Assembly: GCA_009760855.2 (NCBI GenBank)
Contig: WPIO01000018.1
Coordinates: 2,609,001-2,673,000, forward strand
Direction of reading: 5' to 3'
Length of the DNA: 64,000 nt
From: Cristatella mucedo
Lineage: Eukaryota; Bryozoa; Phylactolaemata; Cristatellidae
Shown: positions 31,399 to 41,480 of the stretch, piece by piece
How positions within the stretch are numbered: the stretch's first letter is position 1
Layout: each line of letters opens with the position of its first letter
Translations under genes and position numbers: made by a program
Notes under the pieces: model-generated
What the model was told of the DNA's origin: nothing
The model's input: the letters and a program-made list of their open reading frames with translations, nothing else
Databases searched by the model: none

Positions 31399-31630
31399 AT
31401 CTCTAGAAACAATGATTCGCACAGAGCTAGAAAGGTGGTGTTGCCTTAATTCAATTTGAGAACTTTCGCTGCCATTCAAGTGCTAATGTCAGCAGTGCAT
31501 GCTGCATGGCAGTTAATAGAGCTCGACTTATCGGAAGGCTAGGATGGATCAAAGCCCAGGTATAGCCTAGCGCTATCCAAACTAAAAGTGAAAGCCTAGC
31601 TTGGGCTTGGCGATTACAGCGACAAGAGTG
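31399..31630 (-). mobile_element. LINE RT fragment, reverse
   Basis: Reversed RT sequence similar to 4690-4870, for example AAAGTGAAAGCCTAGCTTGG, which corresponds to the reversed sequence just upstream of the YADD motif. Confidence 0.5.
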
Positions 31631-32018
31631 AGCAATTGAGTGAGAGAGAGAGAGTGTGTGTGAGAGAGAGAGTACAACTAGTGAAAAATAGTAGGCCAAT
31701 CGTAGAGCCCTGGCTTGCAATGGAGGCTCGCCCTCGTGACCGACGCCTGCCGGCACCTGCAGTCCGAAATAACACGCTTCTGTCTGATAATCTCAGCGAT
31801 TGCCGAGGCAAGCCGGCGCCATCTTGCCGCTAGCAAGATCTGCCACGCCACCGCCGCCGAAAGAAGAAGCCGAATCGTCAGCACGATTCGATACCGCACT
31901 CTTCAACTTGGTTTGCTCTCTGCCCCTGCTATGAGCGTAAACTGAGATTTTAGCACTTTTAGGGCACTATAAACAGCTTTACTATCATCAATATTATTAT
32001 TATTATGTTGCACTACAA
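31631..32018. other. Unassigned sequence
   Basis: GA/GT-rich low complexity at 31635-31675, then mixed sequence. No recognised gene. Confidence 0.35.
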
Positions 32019-32019
32019 A

Positions 32020-32186
32020 CCCGCGATGGCACACTAGGTACGGCGATTGCTCTTGTCGACAGATTTCCCGATGTCGTAAGTTCGAATCATGCGGTGAGCG
32101 ATCCTTATTATCACTGCAAGTAGTGATGGTAGCCTTTAAGACTCTTCTGCCTCTATATAAAAAGAGGCTTTTAAATCGGCTAGTGT
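32020..32186 (+). mobile_element. SINE-1 copy, forward
   Basis: Head CGATGGCACACTAGGTACGG, B-box-like AGTTCGAATCAT, body GGTGAGCGATCCTTATTATC and 3' end AGAGGCTTTTAAATCGGCTAG. Confidence 0.7.
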
Positions 32187-32224
32187 TTTTTTTTACGAAC
32201 CCCGAAGACATATTGTAGCACTAG

Positions 32225-32410
32225 CAAGGACGTTTGAAGGAAATTTTACCCAACGACTTTCGAAACCACCCACTCCACAGATTCAAGTCGTATAGCTGCC
32301 CCTCAAACCAACCGCAAGTCATTTGATGACCGCGCGTTGAGCTCGCGTTGAGCTCGCTCCCAAAGCTTGGAACTCACTGACGTCGCGGCATACCCTGACT
32401 TGACGGCATT
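32225..32410 (+). mobile_element. LINE-A C-terminal fragment
   Basis: The family sequence TCATTTGATGACCGCGCGTT and TCCCAAAGCTTGGAACTCAC is recognisable. It contains a small local duplication of TTGAGCTCGCG. Confidence 0.5.
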
Positions 32411-32414
32411 TCAG

Positions 32415-32572
32415 CCGTTCTGGTTTGGCCCAGTGGCAAATGTGCTCACCCCGACCGAGGTCAAGATGAATGTTTTTGATCGCCGAGGTCGTGGGCTCGA
32501 GCCCAGCGGCAGCATGTGAAGCATCTGAATCGAGATCAAGTTCTCTTAGGGTTCTATAGAAATGAATCTCTT
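32415..32572 (+). mobile_element. SINE-2 copy, forward
   Basis: Head TCTGGTTTGGCCCAGTGGCA, an insertion of about 20 bases in the middle, B box GGGCTCGAGCCC and tail ATCAAGTTCTCTTAGGGTTC. A short ATT run follows. Confidence 0.65.
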
Positions 32573-32599
32573 ATTATTATTTTGCTCTCACGTAAAGGA

Positions 32600-33600
32600 G
32601 TCCGTCCAATCTACCCCTCAAACGGTTGAGCGAAACGGACTCAGTCGAAGCGGCGAAGCTTGGCGCGGCGGCGACGGCGGTGGCGGCCGCGTCGAGTCAG
32701 TGTGAGCGAAGTGCGAGGCTACGGTCAGCCTTTCGCCCGTCGCCACCAAAGAGAACACTGGCGGCCGAGCACACGTGGGCGGCCACGCTCCGACATCGTG
32801 GCGTCTGTGGCGGGAAAATGGCGTCGGCGAAGCGAGATCGCGCTCTTCGCCCCACTCGCCGGAAACGGCGGCGCCGAGAGCCCGCTCCTCCCGCCAGCAG
32901 CGGGAGCGGGAGCGGCGCGCGGAATCTCCAGTCGCCACTCCCGCGCACTCGCGCACGAATTGGTCGGCGGGCGATTGCGGCGAGAAGAACATAAGGGAGT
33001 TCCCAGAAATGACCGCCGGGGCGGCCAGCAGCCGCCGCGCCCCGGCTGCTGGCCGTCGCGGCGCCGTTTCCGTTTCTCGATATGCCATCGAGCGGCCGGC
33101 GAGCGGTCTCCGAGAAGCTGGAGCAGTCGGCTTCTGCGAAGCAGACGAGAAACGTCCGCTACGTGCTGCAGCCGCTTTTGCACCCAAGTGCTTTGCAGCC
33201 GACTCGGCGCCGTTACGAGCGCCGCAGCGTCCAGGTCGAGGCCAACGCGAGAAATCCGGTACCGGTGGGCGAAGCTGCCGCCTCGGTATGCAACAGCACG
33301 CAGATGCGCCGATGGCAGTAGAGAGCGGCAGGGCTGCAGAACGCCTTAGGCGCCCAAGTCCAACAACAAGTCTGCGCTGATAATTTCGCTGTGCGGTTGC
33401 CTGTACGGTTGCCGCGTAGATGCTTGAGTGCGCAGCTGCCGCTCTGTCGAGGCCCGCAGTATAACTGCCCGACTGTCACACAGGCGTGCGAGTTTCGCTT
33501 CTCATGCTGCCTGACGAGATTACGACGCAGCCATTACCCAAGCGTCGCAATCCAGAAGCCACCAAAAATTACGAGACAGGCGTCTTCTAGCCGATAAGGC
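32600..33600. other. CpG-rich block
   Basis: Strongly CpG-rich between about 32630 and 33330, with open frames on both strands that mostly reflect composition. It includes a perfect 13-bp hairpin (33022-33034 with 33043-33055). The most exon-like part is annotated separately at 33013-33285. Confidence 0.35.
33013..33285 (+). CDS. Possible exon of an unrecognised gene
   Basis: A forward frame opens after a stop at 33010 and has an ATG at 33082. It encodes EKLEQSASAKQTRNVRYVLQ, then PLLHPSALQPTRRRYERRSV and QVEANARNPVPVGEAAAS. It meets GTATGC, a plausible splice donor, at 33286. Codon choice is GC-biased and the peptide has no low-complexity character, unlike neighbouring frames. I do not recognise the protein. 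It could be a first exon starting at 33082, or chance. Confidence 0.35.
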
Positions 33601-33713
33601 ATTCCCATGACACGACGACATTTAAAAAGAAGCTTAAAACGCACCTGTTTATTACAGAATTTTGCGGGTCTTTGTGGTTCGTCCTTGGCGTGCACCTGCA
33701 CCTACTTGCGCTA

Positions 33714-33927
33714 TGCCTGCTGCCTGCTGCCTGCTGCCTGCTGCCTGCTGCCTGCTGCCTGCTGCCTGCTGCCTGCTGCCTGCTGCCTGCTGCCTGCTGC
33801 CTGCTGCCTGCTGCCTGCTGCCTGCTGCCTGCTGCCTGCTGCCTGCTGCCTGCTGCCTGCTGCCTGCTGCCTGCTGCCTGCTGCCTGCTGCCTGCTGCCT
33901 GCTGCCTGCTGCCTGCTGCCTGCTGCT
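33714..33927. repeat. (GCCTGCT)n heptamer minisatellite
   Basis: About 30 perfect copies of a 7-bp unit. Because seven is not a multiple of three, all three frames read the same peptide repeat, and the long frames here are artefacts. Confidence 0.97.
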
Positions 33928-33979
33928 GTTTACCGCCAAGCACTGGGTAATGATTTACATGCAGCATCTGTAAAGCGCC

Positions 33980-33982
<3 letters not shown>

Positions 33983-34067
<85 letters not shown>
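33983..34067. repeat. (GA)n microsatellite
   Basis: About 42 GA units inside the LINE-A tail. Confidence 0.97.
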
Positions 34068-34069
<2 letters not shown>

Positions 34070-34105
34070 CAGTTCTCTGAGGGCGCTACACAAATATATC
34101 GTTAT

Positions 34106-34498
34106 TCATTAGTTCAGCGTTTCGGCATGCGAATTATTTTTTCGGCCGAAAGCATTCGGAGAGAAAGTCGCGTTACGCGGCTGCTACGTATCGCGGGGCA
34201 CGAACTGAACGTGGTCGATCGACTCTGCTTGTTCAAGCAGTGCACGGTCCAGGAAGCTGGATTTAATCCGATAAAAAATATCTGCCAAAGTATAAGTTAC
34301 TTAAAAAATAAACGTCGGAATGCCATGTCAGCCGCCACGGTAGCCTGGAGATTATTTGCCATTCCTGAATTACAACGATTAGGAACCGATGCTACATCTC
34401 CGACTCTGGTAAGGTGGCAGCATGCGGTAAGTTGATGCAATAGTTCGTATCTACGCGCTCTACGATAGGTTTTTTAATGCTTCGTTCCACTCGTTCCA
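34106..34498 (+). other. Unassigned sequence with a modest open frame
   Basis: The frame at 34127-34435 (102 codons, including RIAGHELNVVDRLCLFKQ) has no recognised match. Otherwise nothing is seen. Confidence 0.25.
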
Positions 34499-34740
34499 CT
34501 CTGTGGCTATGAAATACATACAGGTAGACGGCTCTCCGACTTGGACATGGGCTCGCTATTTCAAGGCTTACTTAACAGCCTTTTATGTATAGCGACAGAA
34601 GAGCCTTAAAGGCTATCACCACCGCTTGCAGCAGCAGCAGCAGCGAAAAAGGATCGCCCATCACAGGATTCGAAACCACGACCTCGGGACCGAGGTTGTG
34701 AAAAGCTACCACCTCACCTGGTGAGCCATAACGGCTGACT
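34499..34740 (-). mobile_element. SINE-1 copy, reverse, with shared flank
   Basis: 34499-34565 repeats the segment at 258-320. 34566-34738 is a reverse SINE-1: 3' end TTAACAGCCTTTTATGTATA, a CAG-expanded body (34628-34644), reversed B box GGATTCGAAACC and reversed head CACCTCACCTGGTGAGCCAT. Confidence 0.7.
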
Positions 34741-35620
34741 AGGCGTGGGCGTTCTTTGTTGTTGCCGTGTTCTGCTACCGTCGGCACGCTGTCGTGCATT
34801 GAGGCAGCATTTGCGGCTCGCTGGCAATATTTTGAGGCGCCAGCGTCATCAATATGCATCATGCGTCCCATTAAGCGGGCTGCCATTGTGGCTCAAAGAG
34901 TTGAGTGTGCAGAAGCCGCTGCTGCAGAGCGTTCGTAATGATGGAAGCCCAAAGATAAAAAAAAAAAAGTCTCCATCCCGAAGCTGTACAGCTCGCCGCA
35001 AGAGAAGCAATGACGCATACCTGCTGATGTGCACAGCGTCATGCTCAGATGGGCAAGCGACCGATCCTCAAGTATCTCGCTAAGACCAACGAGCAAAAGT
35101 GGGCAGCAATCGGGAATATCGGGGCCGTCGATTAGCGAGAGGCCACGAGGTAGTGACGTGTGCACTGGAGCACGCGCTCGGGCAAGCGCGAAAAGCCTAC
35201 CGCCAGCCCTGCCCCCTCGCAGGGACGATAGGTTTCACTGGGCCGCTGGGAAATGCCAAGCAGGACGGATTGGTTCGTCTTGAGTCAGACGAGAGTGAGC
35301 TGAAATGACGCTAAGTCGGTTCGGCTGGCGACGTGTCGTCCAGACTCGGTGTTGGTCGAGTTCCAGACTTTCGGTCTGAAACGCGAGCCGAAAGCCGGTC
35401 GCCAAAAGATCTCGGCGCAGCCAGCGCGACGGACAGGAAGCGATCGAAGCCGAGAAGCACGCGGTGCGAGAGAGCAAAGAAGGCAAAGAAGGCAAGAAGC
35501 TCGAATAGGTGTAGGCTGGTGTTGTAAGCGAGTGATATGAGCCACGGGTGCCTACAGGTCAGAGGGAGGATCTTACAGCTGATTCCCTGCTTGATGTTGA
35601 GACAGTGAAGCTTAAACAGA
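34741..35620. other. Unassigned, partly CpG-rich
   Basis: Frames of 60-112 codons on both strands, none recognised. An A run lies at 34957-34968. Confidence 0.3.
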
Positions 35621-35622
35621 AG

Positions 35623-35623
35623 T

Positions 35624-35694
<71 letters not shown>
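35623..35694. repeat. (GT)n microsatellite
   Basis: About 36 GT units. Confidence 0.95.
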
Positions 35695-35695
<1 letters not shown>

Positions 35696-36580
35696 GTGAC
35701 AGCTGCTCCGTTGACGCAACACTTGCTTCAAGAGCTGCGGAGTTTTTCGCATCAGTTGCAGACGATTAATGGAACAGGCCAGGAGTCAGGAAAAAAAGAT
35801 TATTTCTGTAACTCGGACGCGATTTCACAGACGCGTGAGCTAGTTTGGCTGCCACACTACGGCTAGTGGTTCCTTCCTGAACCGCGACGTTTGTGGTCTG
35901 TCGAGTCACGTGATTCGCGGCGCCCTTCCGCCACCCCGTCCTGCCAAATCGCACCGTTCCGGTGCTGCTGGCAGCTATCGTCAAACTTGTTGGCTCACTA
36001 CACTGACTCGCAATGCCGAGAGAGGTGTCAGACGCTGCCGTGAAATCATTCACCAGTCAATGGTCGAGAAAACTACTATGTTAAATAAAGTAGCCAACAA
36101 ACGGAACGTGGATCATAGCAAATACGGACAAAGGAATAAGGGACATACAGGTTCAATATATGGCAGTCCTAAATGATTACTATTGGCTGAGCAAGCCATC
36201 ATGCATAATAATAATAATAATGCATTTCATAAAGCCCCCTCAGAGAACAGCTTAACTTGAAACGAAAGACATGAGCTTCACTGGTGTCTTTAGTGCCGAG
36301 TCGTGAAGTGTGGCAAGAAGCATTTTACAGTCATATATTTCGTTGTACAGCTAGGTTTCATTAGCGTCTGAATAATAGAATCCATCCAAGATCTAGACAT
36401 TGCTGGTGAAGTTTGGTCTAGTCAATGACTTCAAAAGCTTATCAGCCTCGAACAAAAACCAAATTTGGCATAAAGATCTGCGAGCCGGGATGACCTATTT
36501 TTAATTTATTGTCAGAGATAGTCTATTCTGTCCTTCATTACTCTTGAAATATTCTCCTCTGCCGTGAGACTAACATCTTG
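35695..36580. other. Unassigned sequence
   Basis: No recognised gene. A short LINE-A tail in reverse orientation lies at 36206-36250 (ATAATAATAATAATGCATTT then AGCCCCCTCAGAGAAC). Confidence 0.35.
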
Positions 36581-36985
36581 AAAGAGAGTTCACCAGGTAT
36601 CTGTGTCCTTTTGCAGATTCTTCATTCAATTGCATCTCCCCATAATTCACTTTTCCTTTTGTCATCTAGTAGTGATTCATGGCAAGGTCTCCTCAAAGTC
36701 TTGAAAACTCAGGTCTCAAGAAATCGGATGTGCAAAGAGGCGTGTTTGAATATAATCTTTGGATCGTTCAGTCTTTTCTGAACTTTGTCAATCTCCCGTA
36801 AGAAGCAGTACCAAACTGGAAACAGAGCAAAAAAGTTAAAGTTCGAGATACAATGCAGGAGACTGTCAGCTTCACTTCTTGTTTCAAGTGTTCTACTTGC
36901 GTCCTCAGACAGCATGCCAACATGGTTAGTGGCATCATGCACAGTGTCAGCACCCGTAATAATACTAATAATAACGCACATGATA
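36581..36985 (-). pseudogene. hAT transposase fragment
   Basis: The minus strand encodes TLETRSEADSLLHCISNFNF, FALFPVWYCFLREIDKVQKR and LNDPKIIFKHASLHIRFLET. This resembles the region of ZMYM/DUF4371-type hAT transposases just before the dimerisation tail (EA..L...L..FEF...L.LWYDIL..IN.VSK.LQ). Sequence after that is frameshifted. A hAT-type terminus at 38660-38708 could be its 5' end, separated by LINE insertions. Confidence 0.45.
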
Positions 36986-37780
36986 AAGCGTCCCCAGAGA
37001 ACTCAATTTCTTTCTAGGCGCTTTACATTTGCTGCAAAGGAAACATGATCGGATTGTTATTGGTAACATGTTCGATAAACAACAAGAATAACGTGGTTAG
37101 GGATGACAAGCACTTGGTCAGTTTGCAAATGTGGTTAGTGGCAGCATGCTGTGCATTGTCCTACGCATAAGCACATGTAGGAAGAATCACAAGGACGCAC
37201 TAAGTGCTGTCCTAAATAGGTGTGCTTTTAATTTCTTTGAAATTTTTGTCAAGTCAGAATGCCGTGACGGAAGTTGAAAGTGAGTTCCAAGCTTTGGGAG
37301 CATACGAACTAAAGGCACGGTTTCCAAAGGATTTGAGGTTTGTACGAGGTATAGGTAAACAGTTGGATTCCGAAAAGCTGGCGGTACGATGCCTGGTGGG
37401 GCAGTAGATCTGATAGGTAGATAGGCTGGAGCAAAAAATGAACCCTGTAAGCACATCAAGGACGAATCACATGAACTCACTAAATGCTGTGATAAATAGA
37501 TGCCTTTTTAGTTTCTTTTTAAATGTGGTCAAGTCAGGAGATGTTGTGCCGCCAGTCGGAAGCGAGTTTCAGGCTTTGGGAGCGTACGAATTAAAGGTGG
37601 GGTCTCCAAAGAATTTGATGTTCGTGGTTCGTGCGAGGTAAACGACTAGATTCCAAAAAGCTGGGTGGTGCGATGCTTAGCCTGGTGAGGAAGTAGATTG
37701 GATAGTCCGGCTGGTCCCGTTCCTTCAACCGTGCAACCCTCACTGGTTCGGGTAGCTGTGCAACACCTGCAATGTGCAGA
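36955..37780 (-). mobile_element. Two LINE-A 3' fragments head to tail
   Basis: The first copy spans 36957-37436 (tail, 3' UTR, C-terminal region). At 37440 the 3' UTR/C-terminal stretch starts again (TAAGCACATCAAGGACGAAT) and runs to about 37690. Minus-strand frames contain PKAWNSLSTSVTAF. The direct order suggests a tandem duplication of part of the element or two insertions. Confidence 0.65.
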
Positions 37781-38659
37781 GACTAGCAACAAGCCAACGA
37801 TGAAAACACAGCACTCGCTCATCTGCAATCAGCGCTAATAAAAAACCGTATTAGTTAACGCACAGCTATAGCCTGTATTTTACGGCTGACACACGCAGGT
37901 GACTTCCAGTAATACTCAAGCAATACAGCCTACTCGCTATTAGGCTGACAGCAGTTCACGCTCAGCGCTAGACTTATTTTCCGGTAGACCGCTGCTCATG
38001 GAGGGCAAGTGTGGTCAGACAGAAGAGCTTTATATCGTAGCCAGATTATACGTCACACAATAACCCTAATTGAACATAATTTTGAAAATGGTGCTTATAA
38101 GTCTCGGTTTCTCGCGGCTATCTCATACTCGATCCATTTCAGCGGCAAAGCTCAAAGTTCCTAACATAATTCATAATCTCGGGGCATTATAGCAACACTG
38201 CATGGACCGGATGAGCTCTGGCGTGTGTGACAGGCTGTTACAGCCAGTTAAACGTAGCGTGCATGGTCTAATAGTGTGTCGGTGCTCAGCCACGGCATGC
38301 TGACACGCCCTTGACGCGAAGCAGCCCGCCTGTGGCAGGCAGGATGGGGGCAAGCAGGCTGGATGAGCAGTTGGGACGCGGACGGAGGGATGAACGGCCG
38401 TACGCTTATTGCACTGCGAGCATTAGCCAAATATGCTGTGGTTGAAGACCCCCTCGGTGTTTCCGTGTCGTCTCGCGTGTGCCTCTAGAGCGTCAAGCTA
38501 CGGCTTGGTCAAAGTCTGTAAACATGCTTAGCTGACTCAGTCAGAAATGGTAAGCAAGTTCATTGAAACAAGGAACTGCTAGAAATCAAGATTGGTATTA
38601 ACACATAAAAAGTTTAAAAAATATGCACAGTCCAGTTTGCTTTTGGCGTCCCTTGGCCT
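37781..38659. other. Unassigned sequence
   Basis: No gene or known repeat recognised. Confidence 0.35.
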
Positions 38660-38708
38660 TGGCGCCCGGTGACATCAGTCACCCGCCCCCCCATCACTAC
38701 ACTTCTGA
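38660..38708 (-). mobile_element. hAT-like terminus
   Basis: GGCGCCCGGTGACATCAGTC, then ACCCGCCCCCCCATCACTAC and ACTTCTG, is the inverse of the common hAT end (CAG...GTA, C/G-rich, GGGCGC). Confidence 0.4.
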
Positions 38709-39735
38709 CGAGATAGAGCATGGAATCTAGGGAATGCTCAGCCAGATTAGCGACGACACAGGAACAAAAGCCCGATATTTTAAGGAAGCATTATAAAGGC
38801 TGAGTTGGGGTCACCCCTTTTCTTGCAACGATTCTCTGCCGCTGAGGAATACCACGGTCACAAGCAAGCGAGATCATAGATGAACTTCCGAAGCTGTGCA
38901 GGGCTCTTCGCTAGAACAGTGTAGTTTTAGTTTCCATCCTCTAGCTCTATCTTCTATCCTCTAGGCTGAGCACAGAAGCTGCTGTGCATTTCCAGTGGAT
39001 TGAAAGTAAATCGACGGTTTGGTTTTTTCATACGATATTGAAAAAAAAGAGAAATCTTCTACCATTGCTGGAACTGACATCGTGTCAGATGCAGTACTTT
39101 CTAACACCCAAAAAAGACGGGAATTGAAATGCATGGTTCTTGTGGTCTTGTGGTGCTATCGTGGGATTATGATTTTATGGGTTTATGGTTTATTTAGGTT
39201 TATGGTTTGAGGAGTTTATGTTTTATGGAGGTTGAGTCACGGCCTGCAGAGAAGAGGCAGTGGGAAAGTTGGGGGAGGGGCAAGAGAGGCCAGTCGTGAG
39301 GTCTGCTCTGCTCTGCCCAAATACAAAGTTGTTCGAGGACGCTCAGTGATTCCGTGCAGCAGCGTGCTGCTTGCTGGTGGAACGTCAAACTACAGACGTC
39401 TCTTATCGGTATTCGAGCAAGCTGTTCAACCTCATGGACTAGCGGCACATCATCAGTCCACATGCCAATCAGCCGGTTGTCGCGCATGTGTTCGTATAGT
39501 CACTGAGATCATTGCTCTAGGGCAGTCCTGATCTTCCACCAGTATCTGATTGCTGGTTTCATGTACACTTTGAGGCTAAATAGCTTTGAATTCCTAGCCT
39601 TTTTATCACACGAGCTTCAAACGGTCTAATCACAGTACTTTTGGCGATGATATTTTTGAATTAGTCTTGGCTTCACCGGGTCGTTCGGCCCTACGGGTCT
39701 ACCAAAGTGCACCTTACGAGTTCTGATTTAGTCTG
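38709..39735. other. Unassigned sequence
   Basis: TTTATGGTT repeats at 39170-39235. No conserved frame. I searched the minus strand here for an Axin DIX domain and did not find it. Confidence 0.35.
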
Positions 39736-39739
39736 ATCT

Positions 39740-40492
39740 TACTTGAATGGACACTTTTGACCAGAGGCCTACATGCGACTAGCGGTTCGTGGACTCTCGT
39801 CTTGACTTCTGTAACTCACTGCTTGCTGGCCTACCCGCATGAGCGATCAGGCGATTGCAGCTTGTGCAAAACTCTGCAGCTAGGCTTGTCTGTCGTCAGC
39901 GTCGCAGTTGCCACATCACACCACTTCTCGCCGACCTGCACTGGCTGTCAGTCAAGCAACGGATCGACTTCAAGGTTTTGTCACTCACTTTTAGGTCACT
40001 TTATTCTTTGGTTCCAGCCTATCTCTCAGATCTACTCCCCCACCAGGCCAAGCATCGTACCACCAGCTTTTCGGAATCAAGCAGTTTACCATTACCCCGG
40101 ACAAACCTCAAATCCTTTGGAGACCGTGCATTTAGTTCGTATGCTCCCAAAGCCTGGAACTCACTCCTGACCTGCGTCACTACATCCCCTGACTTGACCA
40201 CACTTAAAAAGAACTTAAAAACACACTTATTTAGGACAGCATTTAGTGGGTCCCTGTGATTTGTCCTACGAGTGCTTATGCGTGCTGACACCGTGCATGC
40301 TGCCACTAACCACAGCTGATCCTGTGCATGTCACCCCTAACCATGCTATTCATGTTTTTTATCAAGCATATTTACTCACCATTCAATCGCGTTTCACTTT
40401 GCAGCATATGTAAAGTGCCTACAAAGTAAATTGAGTTCTCTGAGGGCACTTTAACAAGTGCATTATTATTCTTATTAATACTATTTCGAAAT
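39740..40492 (+). mobile_element. LINE-A 3' half
   Basis: A forward frame at 39855-40259 covers the C-terminal domain with few breaks: HITPLLADLHWLSVKQRIDF, LVPAYLSDLLPHQAKHRTTS, SFGDRAFSSYAPKAWNSLLT, then NLKTHLFRTAFSGSL and stop. The 3' UTR, tail and (ATT)n follow to about 40490. Together with 30656-31121 this gives a good consensus for the family. Confidence 0.75.
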
Positions 40493-40559
40493 CTCCACAA
40501 GCTTCAATGAAGAACAGTGGCTACGCGCCAGGATGAGAGAGATACAGGCGTGCCTCTCA

Positions 40560-40790
40560 TCGGTTAACTCAGAATTTTATTTACCGCCAGCAATCTGTGT
40601 ACATTCCTATGGCAATCAGTCATTGCAGTATAGAGCGTCTGCTCACACTGTTAATCTCTGTTGAACATCTTTTGCCCACGCCCAACCAACATCTGCCATT
40701 CGATACTGCTTGCCTCTCTGGAAGCGTGGCTCGCAATAAGAAGCGAAAGCGCAGAAGTCTAATAGCTCCCTCGGCTTACGAAACGTGACA
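40560..40790. repeat. Dispersed repeat, partner at 63465-63685
   Basis: Shares many blocks with the second copy: CCGCCAGCAATCTG, GAGCGTCTGCTCAC, TTAATCTCTGTTGAAC, CATCTGCCATTCGATAC. On the minus strand both copies encode a similar short peptide (IEWQML...) that ends at the same stop. Nature unknown. Confidence 0.5.
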
Positions 40791-40825
40791 TCGATGCACT
40801 GCACAGCAACACGAGCATTGCTCAC

Positions 40826-41480
40826 ATAAAGCAGATGCCGGGGCTCGCTGATGAGCCGGCTGCTGCTGCTGCTGGATGCTATTCACTGCCCAGCTGCCTT
40901 GCTCTGCGCCGTTGAGCCTTTTCTTTCTCTGGAGCTGCCCCAGTTCTGCGTTGGACACCGTCGACTGCTCAGTAGCAAAAGTGCCTCTTGCTGGCATCGT
41001 CTGCTTCGCGCCTCTTCCCCAGTGCGGCTGCTGCCCTCCACCAGATGTGGCAGTGGTCCCGTTCGGCAGGCCGGGCTCGGCCATTGGCCTGGGCAAGGCA
41101 GTTGTTGCAGCTGAGGCTGCACCTGACTTGGTCCATGTAGCAGAGCAGCGTAAGGCTCCATGAGCATCCTGCTGCTGTGGCGGCAAGTGTGGCGACTTGG
41201 ACCGCGAGTGCCAGCCCGACTTCTTCCATTTGCGTTTGTAGTGCTTGTCGAGAATGCCCGGCACATCGTCGTCGCCATCGTCGTCTATGGTGGCACCTTT
41301 GGCGTGTCTAGCACCCCTGCCGTCATCCTGCTGCTGCTGCTGCTGCTGCATGGTGAGCAGCAGCTGGTTGAGACTGCCCGCACGATGGTGGTGACCACCC
41401 AGCGGTGCGATCGCCCCCACCATGACGGTGCCCGTGTGCACACCTCTAGCAAGGCTTGAGCCTTCGTCGGTGGCCTTGCT
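40826..41480 (-). CDS. AXIN: Axin exon: third beta-catenin-binding motif
   Basis: The acceptor is TCGGTTGCAG; the exon starts SKATDEGSSLARGVHTGTVM in phase 0. A likely donor at 40825 (TTTAT|GTGAGC) ends it in phase 1 after 218 codons. Residues 76-85 read ILDKHYKRKW in an acidic context (DDDGDDDVPG) and are followed by HSRSKSP, parallel to the first exon's repeats. The 418-base intron between the two exons contains in-frame stops. The 3' border is the least certain point. Confidence 0.7.

Larger units (their letters stand above)
33601..34105 (+). mobile_element. LINE-A 3' end carrying two tandem expansions
   Basis: The end of the RT ORF (ACGACATTTAAAAAGAAGCT TAAAACGCACC) starts the copy. The 3' UTR contains a heptamer array (33714-33927) and the tail contains a GA array (33983-34067). 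The tail motif resumes with TTCAGTTCTCTGAGGGCGCT at 34068. Both arrays sit at places where the normal LINE has a short seed (GCATGCTGCC and AAAGAGATT). Confidence 0.7.

Noticed and set aside
33714-33927. Regular repeats that might suggest a CRISPR array
   Set aside because: A contiguous 7-bp tandem repeat without spacers, in a eukaryotic genome.
33652-34093. Long open frames of 90-168 codons on both strands
   Set aside because: They are translations of the heptamer and GA repeats, which have no stop codons in any frame.
40643-40825. Direct continuation of Axin into the next open frame
   Set aside because: The implied intron would be only 27 bases, and the peptide does not resemble the DIX domain.
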